The notes under the pieces were generated by a model, which was not told the DNA's origin, searched no databases, and worked only from the letters and a program-made list of their open reading frames with translations. Both the position numbers and the translations under genes were made by a program. From positions 1,240,001 to 1,304,000 of the forward strand of contig NC_072893.1 in the NCBI RefSeq assembly GCF_027943255.1: a stretch of 64,000 nt of DNA. Direction: 5' to 3'. Each line of letters opens with the position of its first letter. Position 1 is the stretch's first letter. The stretch is from Anastrepha obliqua (lineage: Eukaryota > Arthropoda > Insecta > Diptera > Tephritidae). Of this stretch, positions 11,696-23,189 are shown piece by piece.

Positions 11696-12773
11696 CAGGG
11701 TGGGTATGGTATTTGAGGACAACTGGAAAGTAAAGATGAATTAGCTTTTATTTTGAACAAATCCATTCAATAAAATTTCCATTAGCTGAAAATGACTGCA
11801 TGCCCGAATCAAATACGCCTTAGCCATATTGACCATAATGGTATTAATGGGAATGCTTATTAGTTTCACGCTGGACTACGCCTTATACCAGGTAATCCAG
11901 GGGATTAAGGTCTGGCGAGTTAGGCGATCATAAGTTCGTTGTTATGTGGCCATGGTCATCCATTTTTGTGTCGCCATCGCGTACAATATCAATTCAGGAT
12001 TTCACTCTCATCTCTCAAACCTCAGTATATGCAGCAGAATTCACTCGAAATCATTGAATAAAGAAATGGTATGAAATGTTATTTGTTGCTCATAACTCTT
12101 AAGACCTTAACAACAGAAACCTCTGTAGGATCGAAACATAACCAACAGTAATTTCTGCGGTAGACCTTTTGGTCTTGGTCAAATTTATTTTCGTCAGAAA
12201 AACTCTATAACATCTGTGCTTCAAGGTTTCGTTTAGAAGGCGTTTCGATCGGATAACTCGCTGTTTCCGTGTTTGCTTCGATATAAACTCTCTTCGGCGC
12301 TTAACGTAGGATTTATACCGCAGATCTTTATGGACGACTTGACGGCTAAGACGCTCAGAAATATTAAGCCCCTCGCAAGGGCTCTCATTAATTTTGAAGG
12401 GTTTTCGTCAATAATCGCTTGCTCTTATTGCCAAAAATCTGCGGATCGGACAGTGTCAGCACGTTTTTCGTGTTTTTTGCGTTTTGACACAATTTCTGAG
12501 TCGCCGCCTGATACTTTCAATTCACGGCGAACGTGAACGAATGACCTGACGTACTTAGGAAAATCAGAGAATCCCAAATCAGTCTGATTTGCACATACGA
12601 CGACGACAACTGCATGTTTCTTCATTTCTTGAGTTAAGCTGCAGACCTCCATGTCTTACCTGAAAAAGAGGAAATCAAAAATAATGGTTTTGAGAAGTTA
12701 TAGCCACATTTTTGCATGTTTTCAACTAGAGTGTTCACCCTGAGTTAAATTAAAATGTGCGCCTGTCCTCAAA
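11696..12773 (-). mobile_element. Degenerate IS630-Tc1-mariner-type transposon
   Basis: A 13-bp inverted repeat, GTATTTGAGGACA, brackets about 1 kb: it reads on the plus strand near 11709 and on the minus strand near 12771. The minus strand between them starts at an ATG (12652, MEVCSLTQEMKK). It then gives transposase-like remnants: RADTVRSADFWQ and IDENPSKLMRALARGL (helix-turn-helix region). Towards the 3' end come SPGLPG and AFPLIPLW..IW plus a C-terminus with AKAYLIRACSHFQLMEILLNGFVQNKS in other frames. The helix-turn-helix phrase and the pattern near the third catalytic aspartate fit IS630-like transposases widespread in insects. A CAGGGTG motif lies outside the left repeat and inside the right one, so the exact termini are uncertain. 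Many stops make it inactive. Confidence 0.55.
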
Positions 12774-14844
12774 TACTGTTTTAACTCTCCGTAAAAAGAA
12801 GAATATGTGCCCCAGAGTAATAGGCACGTTTGCGCAGCGAGTGATAGTGCCAGTGTCACATATATATGTTATTATGCAGGTTGCGTTTAATAAATAATAT
12901 ACACCTATCTTCTCGAGTTTAACACCAACCAAAAAAATATGGTCTATAACTTATATAGAAATGGCCTTTTATAGAAATGAGACGGAATCCGAATTCATCA
13001 AAAGCTCACCAGTTCGATACTTGAGATTTCCCTGCAGGGTGTGTTTTCTATGTGTGTGTGTATGTATGTATCTACTGCTCACCCACTTTTGATGTAGATC
13101 GTGCACATACTCATATTTATATTGCATACATCAAGGCGCTGCCAAGTGTGTGTTGCAAGCTCATGTCCGTATACATTTGCATTTGCAAACCAAATAAAAG
13201 CAGTAAAGCCAGCCGAGCGAAAGCAGGCGAAGCATAGCGGCTAAGTGAACTGTGTAGGGCAGAGCAGATGGGAAGTAGAAATCGTAGTAAAAAAGCAATA
13301 AAACATGAAAGATATGTGAAAGCCAACAAATAAAAGCCAGCAGCCAGCAGAGCCAACAATAGCGACACAGGCAGCGGCGACGTCAACTTGGGCGCCGGAT
13401 GCAGAGGCAGCAGCCGTGGAGGAGGCGAGTGAAATAAGCTCAGACGCTTATCTAGGATAATGGCACACATACTAATTTTTAATAACTCCAAATGTGTCGA
13501 AATGCTTACGCACACACACACTCACAAACAGCTGCGCTCTGGCGAGGGCACATGTGCACAGAGCACAGAGCTCAGTTGGGCGCCCGCTGGTATGTGTGGG
13601 TGAGCAAGTGTTGACTGGTGATAAGCGAAATTGTGTACGCAGTTGGGTGTTGTGCTATGCAATCGCGTTGATTAAAGCAAAAAAGGAGAAAATTCAGATA
13701 TGGTTTACACACATACACACGTAGACGCACACACTGCGACAAGTTGGCTGACACGAGTGCAGGAATTAGAATGGAGGAAATTCAAAGAGCGCCTAGATTA
13801 AATGTTCATAAATTTAGAGGAAAGCAAATTCTATGAGTTGGAAATCATTTTTTATGCAGCATAACTCTCGCTAAGTCTTATTGTTAGGAAAACTATTTGT
13901 GAGTTTTTTAATTTATTTTTTACCTTTCTAATTTCCATAGCTACAAAAATATTTGCGGAGTGCAGATTTAAGCTTGCAACTTAACTGCAAAGGGATGAAG
14001 CAAAGCTTTGTATTTGGAATAATTGGCCAATAGTTAATTGGTTGCTGCATAAACATTGTAGTATCAAAGTGTTCAAACGATCTATGCAAATTTGGTGAAA
14101 GAAATTGAGATGTTAATTCTATTTCCGATAAAACTCTAAACTTGTCGCCCGCTTGCAAATGCATTTCCTATTTAATATTTATTATTGTCCTTTTCATAAT
14201 TTATTCATCGATTCCTAAAATTCCAGATGTAGCCTGGGTGTATTAAGCAAATGCGTAGAGCTCTTAATTTATCATCGAGTATTCGAGTACGTTGGTCAGC
14301 CGCCATCTAATTTGCACAGAAGCATGCATTTACCACCGCCAATAATTTATGCAGCTCTCTGCTGAACAGTCACACGCACGAATGCAAACAAATGCACACA
14401 CACTTTCGCACTTGCGCTCATACAATACATTTGCGTGCATGTCTGTTTGGATTAGTCCATAGCAGCCTGCATATATTTGGCCACAGAACATTAGCAAATA
14501 TTTGTTGTGTGCTTCACGCACACTTATGCAGACATATCATGCTCACACATGGAAGAATGTCAATCTATTGATAGTGTGCGAGGCAATTGATCCTGCTAAA
14601 GGTGAGTCGAATATTCAAGATAATTTGCCGAATAATTTGAAAATATGAGAAGAATTTCTGCACATAAAAGCACCGGAGTTTCCGTCTTAAACGCTGGTAT
14701 ATCTGCCAGTTGCTTACCTGCTTTTCAGGGCAATCTGTGTGATGTAATGTGCGTAATAACTTTCTTGATACTACAAATTCACAATACAAATTCAAATACA
14801 ATTAAAGCAAATTCAAAAATCAGACTTACAGAGATAAAACAATT
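12774..14844. other. Unassigned, with microsatellites
   Basis: A TG/TATG microsatellite lies at about 13050-13075 and CA-rich stretches at about 13508-13530 and 13710-13735. Minus-strand frames over 13117-13521 are hydrophobic and low-complexity, consistent with chance open frames opposite purine-rich DNA. No gene is supported. Confidence 0.5.
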
Positions 14845-15205
14845 AATATAAATTTTAAAGAACAATAAATCACCTGGATACGATCAAATGTCGGGAACAA
14901 TTATGAAGTGTCTGCCTGATAAGGCAAGAATTTATCTGAGAAATATTTCCCACGTTGATATATAAATCCTATCATAACAAGCACGAATCTGATACCCCAA
15001 GACCAATTTGGGTTTAGAGGAAATCATTCAGCAATCCATCAGGTTCATAGAGGAGTTCGTAAAAGTAACGATAAATTGAATAAAGAAGTGAGCACATCCA
15101 TATACCTCGACATAGCTAAAGCTTTGGACAAAGTGTGACTCTCTGGGTTGCTTCATAAATATATAACATGGCTACCTAAGGACTTTTACATGATGCTTGA
15201 GGGTT
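14845..15205 (+). mobile_element. Jockey-like RT fragment with internal deletion
   Basis: The plus strand reads NNKSPGYDQMSGTIMKCLPDK (start of RT), then jumps near 14965-14985 to LIPQDQFGFRGNHSAIHQVHR, then IYLDIAKALDKV and LHKYITWLPKDFY. About 50 residues expected between the first two blocks (the W..A.I..IPKPGK..YRPISLL segment) are absent. An in-frame stop follows the DKV motif and the sequence ends before the YADD region. Confidence 0.75.
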
Positions 15206-15379
15206 AAATTTCTGAGGTTAAGTGAAAAATGAAACATAAGTTAAAGATAGGGCATTTAACTACCTTTAGTTTTATATCTAACTTATTTTGATCAATTATT
15301 GCATTCTTCAAATATAATAACTTTGTATGATCTAGTTTTTTTCTTTAATCAAATACCGTAATTCAGCTATATTGCGAGA
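15206..15379. other. Spacer between LINE fragments
   Basis: AT-rich, with no recognised motif. Confidence 0.4.
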
Positions 15380-16074
15380 GGATAACTACATAAGAGGTTC
15401 TCGATGTGTAGACATCAAAGCCGGAGGGACACAAGCATCAATTATCGGCATGAGGAACATTAGTTGTGACAAGATATGTACTCAATATAGATATGCCCGG
15501 TAACACCTTTCTAATCAGATACGCGGAGGTATCACCGCAGTCATAAACAGCACAAAACCTTCTTTAGGCTTGTAAAAAACTTAACCTAGTGTCGGTACAA
15601 TGAACGGCAGCTCTAAGAGTTTTGTCTGCCAATTGACTTACTAGCCTTCGAAAAGAAAAAGTAGTGGGCATTGAAGGTGTAGGGTCTCCAAAGCGCTCTG
15701 ACCAAAATTGAATCTTAAAAGGACAAGATGTCTACTTGGATTCAACAGATCAACTACCAGCGACCTCACAGGTGTTATAACGGGTCACTGCATCATTGAC
15801 ATCCTAGCTGGGTGTAACTCACAATGACTTCTGCAGGAGCTGTGGAGATGAAGAATATATTGAGTCGGTACAACACCTCCTCTGGGAATGTCCTGCATTT
15901 CAAAGAAGCCGCGCAAATATCTTGGAGATTATTTCTTTGAGGGCCTGGGAAATTTTGCAAAATGTCTCACTGGGGACTAGTTACCTTCTGAAAAAATACA
16001 GATAACACAATGGGCCTTAGGGCCACCGAGTGGTTTGTCTTACACAAGCAACCTGACTAACCTAACCTAACCTA
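15380..16074 (+). mobile_element. R1/LOA-type LINE 3' fragment with (CCTAA)n tail
   Basis: Plus-strand remnants run VDIKAGGTQASIIG (decayed AGVPQGSVIG), IDMPGNTFLIRYA (catalytic ..YADD region, second D lost), then SLRKEKVVGIEGVGSPKRS. The C-terminal module follows: VITGHCIIDILAG and NDFCRSCGDEEYIESVQHLL/ECPAFQRS in an adjacent frame. The RNase H domain itself is missing, so there is an internal deletion. The 3' UTR ends in CTGACTAACCTAACCTAACCTAA (about 16050-16074). Over its last 400 bases it is clearly the same family as the minus-strand element at 45790-47773. It retains the uninterrupted sequence (ACTGGGGACTAGTTACCTTC, about 15971-15990) where that copy has a SINE. Confidence 0.8.
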
Positions 16075-16084
16075 AGATCGGGGG

Positions 16085-16390
16085 GAATGGAAGTAAGAGA
16101 CGTATAGCGAACCTGCTTATCACGAAATAAAATCCGAAACTCCAACGCTATGATTCCAGGGCACGGGTATTTTCAGAAAGACCTGCTCAAAATAGAAAAA
16201 TGATGAAATAGATGACTCTGAACACACCTTTTCCCAATGCAGGCGTTGGGAACAAGAACGTCGAACTCTGGTGAATACAGTCCATCCCATAAGCATTAAA
16301 AATGTAGTCGACAAGATGCTAAACTGCGAGGAAACTTAAGAAATCATAAGTGGATCCGCAGAAAATTTATTAGATACAGGCACACAAGCA
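16085..16390 (+). mobile_element. R1-clade LINE C-terminal fragment
   Basis: With one frameshift the plus strand reads RARVFSERPAQNRK / GYFQKDLLKIEK, then DDSEHTFSQCRRWEQERRTL, VNTVHPISIKNVVDKMLNCE. This is the characteristic R1 ending (GHGYF...D..EHTFF.C.RW...R......I.P.N.V..ML...E.W). It follows within a few bases of the (CCTAA)n end of the preceding element, so one sits against the other. A further minus-strand piece of the same type is at 22494-22706. Confidence 0.7.
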
Positions 16391-16789
16391 TAGGTCTTGT
16401 AATAAGAAAAGTGAGCCGCCCCCTGAAGTAATGCCAAAGCGGTTCCAGGGTTGGCATACCGCTGCTGCGACGGAAGCTTTGATAATGCACTAGGCATTTT
16501 AAACCTCTTCATCCCCGAAAAAGAAGCTACATCACTAAACAAAAAATAAAGTATAATAGATTTTCGGACTCAGCGAATTGGATAGGAAATGTTTAATTAT
16601 TGTGTAATCTTGCGTAATTAGATCAACATAAAAATGATATTAGTTTCGTAATACCATCGACTAGGGAAACGGGTAAATAGGGAATATGAATTTAAAAATT
16701 TGCTTCCCAAGAAAATAACTGTGCCCGAAATAATGATTCGAAGTTCGTTATCTTACAGGAAGTTTGACGGTGGGAATAAATTATGGCAA
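16391..16789. other. Unassigned, perhaps the 3' flank of the R1 fragment
   Basis: No motif recognised. Confidence 0.4.
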
Positions 16790-17200
16790 GCCTCTGATGT
16801 CTGCATTAGAGACTCGTATATTATGTATAAGTTCCTGTGGTTCTGCGGGTGAATAAAGGGCTACAATACGCTTCTTTCTTTTATTCGGTCGGACAGCAGC
16901 CAGTTCAATTCATTCCAAGTTTTGATCCTCCTTGATATCTCCGTTTCTAAGGCTCTTCCGCAGGCTAATGATGATATGCCTGTCAGTCGGCTTCTTTGCG
17001 GATTCCGATCGATTGAATTACGAGTGAAGTCGCTCGGCTCTCTTCTTAAAATGTGACCAAGTCACCCGCACTTTCTATTGAGTATTTCCGCTCGTAAGTC
17101 TCTGGCTGTAATATTCCGAGTTTCGCAGCCATACAGTAGGGTGAACTAGACCTTCAAATTGAATATTTGATGACAGATAATTTTCAGATAGCTTTAAGGG
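16790..17200 (-). mobile_element. RTE-like LINE RT C-terminal fragment
   Basis: The minus strand gives YGCETRNITARDLRAEILNRK, CG*LGHILRREPSDFTRNSID, RNPQRSRLTGI, ALETEISRRIKTWNELNWLL and DRIKERSVL. This matches the C-terminal pattern RK..W.GH.LRR.P.D..R...D.NP.G....G.P, and the family resembles the fragment at 6195-6720. It ends about 115 bp from the 3' end of the larger RTE-like element at 17316. Confidence 0.72.
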
Positions 17201-17315
17201 AGCCAAAAGTTTGTTTTCCTTTAATTATGCGGCTTTTTATATAAACTAACCAAGTAGTAAAGGGAGCCGACTTCATCAGGGTTAGTACGGCCGATTTCGA
17301 GTTCAAACGCATTTG

Positions 17316-18970
17316 GTTTTCTTCTTCTTTTTAATAGGCGCAATAACCGCTTACGTGATTTTGGCCGAGTTTAACAAAGCGCGCCAGTCGTTTCTTTCTT
17401 ATGCTAACCGGCGCCAGTTGGGCACACCAAGCGGAGTCAAGTCCTTCTCCATCTGATTTTTCCAACGCAGAGGAGGTCTTCCTCTGCTACCACCAGCTGG
17501 TACAGCATCGAATACTTTCAAAGCCGGAGCGTTTGTATCCATTCGGACGACATGACCCAGTCAACATAGCCGCTGGATCTTTATTCGCTACGCTATGCCT
17601 ATGTCGCCGTAAAGCTCATACAGCTCATCGTTCCATCGCCTGCGATATTCGCCGTTGCCAACGTGCAAAGGTCCAAAAATCTTGCGCAGGATCTTTCTCT
17701 CAAACATTCCAAGTGCCGCTTCATCGGATGTTGTCGTCGTCCAAGCTTCTGCGCCATACGTTAGGATGGACATGATGAGAGCCTTGTAGAGTGTTAGTTT
17801 TGTTCGTTGAGAGAGGACTTTACTGCTCATTTGCCTACTTAGTCCAAAGTAGCACTTGTTGGCAAGAGAGATTCTACGTTGGATTTCAAGGCTGACATTG
17901 TTATCGGTGTTAATGCTGGTTCCTAAATACACGAAATCTTTTACAACCTCAAAATTATAAGTGTCAACAGTGACGTGGGTGCCGATACCCGAGTGTGCCG
18001 ACTGTTTGTTTGAAGGCAGGAGGTACTTTGTTTTGTCCTCGTTCACCACCAGACCCATTCGCTTTGCCTCTTTATCCAGTTTGGAGAAGGCAGAACTAAC
18101 AGCGCGGTTCTTAAGGCCGATATTGTCAATATCATCGGCATACGTCAACAATTGTACGCTTTTATAAAATATTGTGCCTGAGCGATTAAGTTCTGCGGCT
18201 CGTACGATCCTCTCCAACATCAGGTTAAAGAAGTCACACGACAGCGAGTCACCCTGTCTGAAACTTCGTTTGGTATCAAACGGCTCGGAGAGATCCTTCC
18301 CAATTCTGACGGCGCTGCTGGTGTTCAGCAACGTCATCTTGCAAAGCCGTATTAGTTTTGTGGGGACACCAAATTCAGACATCGCGGCATACAGATAACT
18401 CCTCTTCGTACTGTTGAATGCAGCTTTGAAGTCGACGAAAAGATAGTGTGTGTCGATTCTCCTTTCATGGGTATTTTCCAAGATTTGGCGTATTGTAAAT
18501 ATTTGGTCGATGGTAAACTTTCCAGGTCTAAAGCCCCACTGATAAGGTCCAATCAGTTGGTTGATGGTGGGCTTCAGCCTTTCACACAATACGCTCGCTA
18601 GAACCTTATAGGCGATATTTAGAAGACTAATCCCGCGGTAATTGGCACAAATTGCAAGATCGCCCTTGTTATGGATTGGGCAGGGCACACTTAAATTCCT
18701 ATCGGCAGGCATGCTTGGGTCGTGTAGCGGAACAACAGTCCCGTCGTCAACGATTGGGGTATCGGGATCTTCATATTCTCTGTGACATGCGCAGCTGTCC
18801 TGTTTATTAGGTTCGAGAAGTGTTCCCTCCATAATTTAAGTACGCTCTGGATGTCAGTCACCAGATCGCCGTGTTTGTTCTTCCAGGAGAATTTAGTTCT
18901 TCTGAAATTTATTACAATACCTACTTTTGCTGGTATTGATTTTACTAGCGTGAGTTTTTCGATATTTCAA
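17316..18970 (-). mobile_element. RTE-like LINE, near-complete RT with internal deletion
   Basis: A 414-codon frame (18832-17588, minus) covers most of a reverse transcriptase: ICANYRGISLLNIAYKVLAS, GPYQWGFRPGKFTIDQIF, HYLFVDFKAAFNS (motif A), SFRQGDSLSCDFFNLMLE (motif B), LLTYADDIDNIG (motif C, YADD intact), VNEDKTKYL, DFVYLGTSIN and ILTYGAEAWT. A TAG at 17588 interrupts it, but the same frame continues with IKIQRLCWLGHVVRM, VFDAVPAGGSRGRPPLRWK and QMEKDLTPLGVPNWRRLA. Upstream, KFSWKNKHGDLVTDIQSVLK and LWREHFSNLINR (18900-18800) lie in another frame, so a frameshift sits near 18785. Between VDDGTVVPLHD and RNLSVPCPIHNKG about 60-75 residues usual in this family are missing. The 3' end is a short GAAGAA-rich tail at 17318-17335. 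Confidence 0.88.
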
Positions 18971-19884
18971 TGAAAGTGTGCGTCATTAGGCATATGCCAT
19001 ATCGTCGGCATAGTAGAGATTTTCGAGACGTCTATTCAGTTCTCTTGTTATGCCGTTTGTTCCGTGTGCTGTTTTTGGAAGGAGTGGTAACTCGTATATA
19101 AATATCCGACAAATCTGTGTGTTGCTACATTGAGACTACAATTAATCCAAAAAAATTCGTAAATAACTAGATTTCAAAAAAAAGTCACAATATTATTAAC
19201 ATAACAGTTTTTAGGGAATCTTTATTGAACAAGTTAAGTGGGTAGGAGTAAGGTTGTAGTCGCACGGCGCTCAGGGGAACTGAACAATGCGTTTGTTAGT
19301 TCATGCATCCAAGAGCAAATAAACGTATAATAATTTTTGTTTCCATATTGTCACAAAAAATTCCATAAATTCATAAGCATTTTTTATTTCTTATGCTTTT
19401 TTGTTGGATTAGTCGATACCAGGAGTGACGCGGCAATATTTTACTTAGTTATTGATAGAGGATGAATGAAAAAGTGAGACCTTTGTTAAAATCAGTGGAA
19501 GTTTTTGCTGGATTTGCTTTGCCCTTTACTCTTTCAAAGTTGGCTTCCATGAAAGTTGCTCATGCGCCAGGGTGTTAGCCTTTTTTATTCGAGTATGTTT
19601 TCATTTCATATTACAAAAACTTGGAACAGAACAAAACGGAAGTGTTACTGAAGGCTCAATACTGTGAAGATATATCTGAATAATAATTTGCATATTTATT
19701 TAATTGTATTTATTTATTTATTTATAACGCAGGAATTAAGCGATAAATCGCCTAACTACAAATTAAATTGTATTTAATTGTAAATATTCCGACATTGGTG
19801 TCGGAGTCTACCATCTATGAGATAGAGGGAATAATAGGTATTTATTTAACCCATGATGAACTTGCAGCTCTAAAATAGGCTTGG
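18971..19884. other. Unassigned AT-rich DNA
   Basis: TTTATTTATTTATTTAT occurs near 19700-19720. No gene or element was recognised. Confidence 0.5.
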
Positions 19885-20434
19885 TTAGGTTAGGTTGTGA
19901 TGGTTGCCCAAAGAGTGGGCCCACTTGGACGAAAGAAGTTTGGTTCATCCTTTGTGATACCATTGCAAGTGGGTAAAAAGAGGTGAAGGGAAAAATGACG
20001 AAAGGGAAAGGGATGGGGAGGGTTGAGTATTCGTGGACTATGAACGGTGACTGGTCTGCGGTTGTGTTAACCTCTTTATGCCGCTGATGAAGTTCATCAG
20101 ATTTTTTTTATCAAGACCTGCTATATCAGCAGGCGCAGAGAAGAAGTCCGACCGAACCAAGATGCTTGAATCTTAGTCGCGCCAAAGCTGGGCAGCTGAG
20201 GAGCAGGTGCTGAGATGATTCCACCTCATCCTCCATACAGCTGAAGTAATACCGAGTCTCACGCCATGTATACCCCGCGGTTAGTGCCCTGTGAGGATGC
20301 CCACGAAATTTGAGAGATGAGATTTTGTCATCCGTTGTCAGAGTAGGCTTGACTCTATAAAAATATAATAGGCAACTTTCTTCGCTTGAGTTGTGCCAAA
20401 AGCTGAATAGTTCTGAAATGAAATTTTTTCTCAT
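19885..20434 (-). mobile_element. LOA/R1-type LINE C-terminal fragment with AACCT-repeat tail
   Basis: A 102-codon minus frame (20434-20126) contains FRGHPHRALTAGYTWRET and MEDEVESSQHLLLSCPALARL, then FKHLGS, the Cys/His C-terminal module. Beyond its stop the sequence continues ADIAGLDKKNLMNFISGIKR. The 3' UTR then runs to CATCACAACCTAACCTAACC at about 19905-19886. The tail unit matches that of the fragment at 15380-16074, although the coding parts differ. Confidence 0.72.
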
Positions 20435-22493
20435 TCACAAATATGAAACATAAAATATTATGGCACTTTACTGTGGATCTATAGCTAATTAGGTGCGCAC
20501 TTATTAGTTTAAGCGAAACTTATAAAACTTCTCCAGTTGCCTGCGCTGCGCTTCGCTGCCTCCCCTTAGACGGTGTATCAATTTGTAAATTTAAATTTGA
20601 GCAAAACATATGTTGGCAGATTACACGCTCCCTTTTGGGCAATAAATGTCAGTTTGTCTAATAAGTTGCTGTCAGAAAAGTAACGGCTTGCGCGTTGCCG
20701 CGATGAAGTCAAGGAGAAAACTATAAAAGCGAAAAACCAACAGCATAAATCAACATCATAAAAAGTTATTGTTGCTCTTGTTGCTGCTGCTGCTGCTACG
20801 GCTACTGCTTTTGTCTCGTAGTTGAGGCGAGCATATTGCTGCGGCGCTGCTCTGCACAGAACCACGAACAACTGCGCTTTTAGTTTATTGGAACAAATAT
20901 GCTTGCTACAAAAGCGCAAAACTGTGTCGAAATAAAAAATGCGAAATAAAGAACGAAGCGCAAAAGCGCAAAAACCGCACAACACAAGTGGACTGCAGGT
21001 GATGGGGAGTGAAGGAGGTAGAACAAAGAAGGAAAGTGATGAGAATATGTCAGTAATCTGACACTTTGCCATCATTTATGCCCACCAACAAGAACAACAA
21101 CAAATACGCATTTATGGCCAACTTTGCGCATAAACTGTCTGAAGGGTGGTTGGCTGCTCCCTTGAAGTGCTACGACGGGCGAACGTGCGGCTGGGTGCTG
21201 AGAAGTTTAACTTGCTGTTAATACGAAATAAATTGCTCTATCATCACAATATTAAATTTTAAATGGCATAAACACATAAACGACGCTCCTCGTTTTAAGG
21301 GACTTGGTGCACATGCACACCCATACAAACACACATGAGAGTAGGTGTACATGCCCACATTCCGATTCGCCGTACAGCGCAAACAATGCGAACAATGAAG
21401 ATATCAAAAGCATGCAGCCCCCACTCCCCTGTTTTAGTGCTTCACAACACTTTCTAGTAAAGTGCCTTTGCCTCTTGGGCTCTGCTTTCCATCACCTACT
21501 ACCTATGAAAATATTTGCCAAAATTAAGTTGGATCCCACTCTACTCCTTCCCCATTCGACTGTGTCGCAAGTAACAGAGCATGTGGCAGCTCGCCTACAC
21601 ACGCACACACATTCCTATGCATAAATCGACAGTTTGGTCTGGTCCTCTGTTGCATGAGTTTGCGCCTTGTGGCAGCAACATGTTTTACTCGTGTCCATGA
21701 TTTGTTTCGCCACAATGGCTGCAACAGCAGCTAGCACCAACAATGAACACAAACCAGAAAAGTACAACAAATTGCTTAGCAACAATAACAACTGTGATTA
21801 CACGTCGAACAACATGTTGTTTAATTTTATCCGCTCAGTTGCGTTTGCTTGGCCCATTCAATTGTTTTTTAGTTGTGTTGGCTTGTTTCTGTTTTTGTAG
21901 CCACGTAGTTCTATAATCCTGCCGGTGGTATTGTTGGTTGCTCCCCCATTGCGCTTCATGATTGCATCATGAGACCTTCTTTAACCATATTTTGGCAGTA
22001 GTTGAAAATGTGTGCTCGAAGAGCCAAAAAGTCGGACTTTTTTGTCCGTTAAATGCGCACTGAATTTCTTTTATGGTTTTTGTCTCGCATCAGGACTTAG
22101 CCAATCTAATTTTGGCAAATAGCAGCACTAAAAGTGGGACAGTCTCTAAAAAATAAGCAGAAAATAATTCTTGTTAGAGAGAAAGCTCTGCGCTATAGCA
22201 CTCGGACTTATCCACAATTTTTGACAATTTATTTGTAAAATCAAAAAGTGCAGACCGGAAATATTTTCTAAAAATTCTGATTAAAAAGTTGATGGAAATT
22301 TATGACTATGTTTTTTTTTGTTTTGTTTGTTTAGTGGGTGAGGTAGAGTTGAGAATGCCTTCGCACTCACAGTCGTCTACTGAGTCGAGCATTTGAACCA
22401 CTAAAACAATGCCTCGTCCTCTTCTAGGGAGACTCTCTTCCGGAATTTTCTGCATTAGTACGGGAAGGCCCAGGACGATGTCCATGAAATGAA
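20435..22493. other. Unassigned, low-complexity segments
   Basis: A GTTGCTGCTGCTGCTGCTAC run occurs near 20777-20798 and CA-rich microsatellites near 21305-21335 and 21595-21612. The open frames here (for example 20578-21075 minus) are repetitive or hydrophobic without a domain. I do not support a gene. Confidence 0.45.
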
Positions 22494-22706
22494 TCAGTCT
22501 ATTCGCCCACGTCTGGGTCCACTCGAGCTATAAGCTCGTCTTCTTATACCTCTGCTTGTGAGGTTTCGCTTTGTTGTAGTGCGTCGAGGTTTTTTTCCCC
22601 GTAATACACCTTCAACGTATTTTGTAACCGCACTCCAGTGCTCCTCGCATTGAAGCATCTTGCCGATCACATTGGTCGGTACGATGTCGCCAACCTGCTC
22701 CCTCAT
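22494..22706 (-). mobile_element. R1-clade LINE C-terminal remnant
   Basis: A 70-codon minus frame reads MREQVGDIVPTNVIGKMLQC, EEHWSAVTKYVEGVLRGKK. This matches the closing helix of R1-type ORF2 (D.I.P.NIV..ML..E..W.AV..Y...VL..K). The plus-strand piece at 16085-16390 carries the equivalent IKNVVDKMLNCEE. Confidence 0.62.
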
Positions 22707-22739
22707 ATGGAAGTGCTGCTCCTTTGAACCTGACTATTT

Positions 22740-22850
22740 AGTGTGATGAGATTTACCTTCACATGTTGAGCATATGTTGAGTATACCTGGGTCCATTCCG
22801 GATAAGCAGGAAATCCGGAGCTTATGTATGTCAACCAGCTCTATGCACCT
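22740..22850 (-). mobile_element. Short Jockey-like LINE C-terminal remnant
   Basis: The minus strand reads ISCLSGMDPGILNICSTCEG and KSHHTK. It aligns with SRIDPGIPN..LVCEDTPRDTNH in the copies at 27780-28303 and 46766-47449. It is joined to the R1 remnant at 22706 and is followed at 22887 by a SINE. Confidence 0.5.
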
Positions 22851-22886
22851 CAATGACTTTGTTTACCTTAAAGTAAAGCATTTTGG

Positions 22887-23179
22887 CGGCCGCCGTACTC
22901 GAATGGGTTGGTGCTTGACTACCGTTCGGGATTCAGAGAGAACATAGATTCAAATCTCGGTGAAAGACCAAAACTGAAGAAAACGTGTTTTCTATTAGCG
23001 GTCACCCCTCGGCAGGCAATGGTAAGACTCCGTCCCTTGAAAAAAGGCCCTCATAAAAAAAATATCTGTCGCTTGGAGTCGGCTTGAAACTATAGTTCGC
23101 TCCATTTGTGGAACAACATCAAGATGCACGCCACATATAGGAGGAGCTCGGCCAAACACTTAAAAAGCGTGTACGCGCC
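22887..23179 (+). mobile_element. Full-length tRNA-derived SINE
   Basis: The head is tRNA-like: a box A-type CTCGAATGGGTTGG (about 22899-22912) and a box B-type AGATTCAAATCTCGG (about 22945-22960), spaced as in RNA polymerase III promoters. The body continues GCGGTCACCCCTCGGCAGGC, GTCGGCTTGAAACTATAG, CTCCATTTGTGGAACAACAT, AGGAGGAGCTCGGCCAAACA and ends GTACGCGCC. It is flanked by AGCATTTTGG (22877-22886) and AGCATTTGGG (23180-23189), a likely target-site duplication with a one-base difference. Confidence 0.8.
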
Positions 23180-23189
23180 AGCATTTGGG

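Noticed and set aside
13117..13521. 134-codon minus-strand frame rich in Leu/Ser
   Set aside because: Opposite purine-rich DNA next to microsatellites, with no domain and no splice context. Hydrophobic runs of this kind arise by chance from pyrimidine-rich strands.
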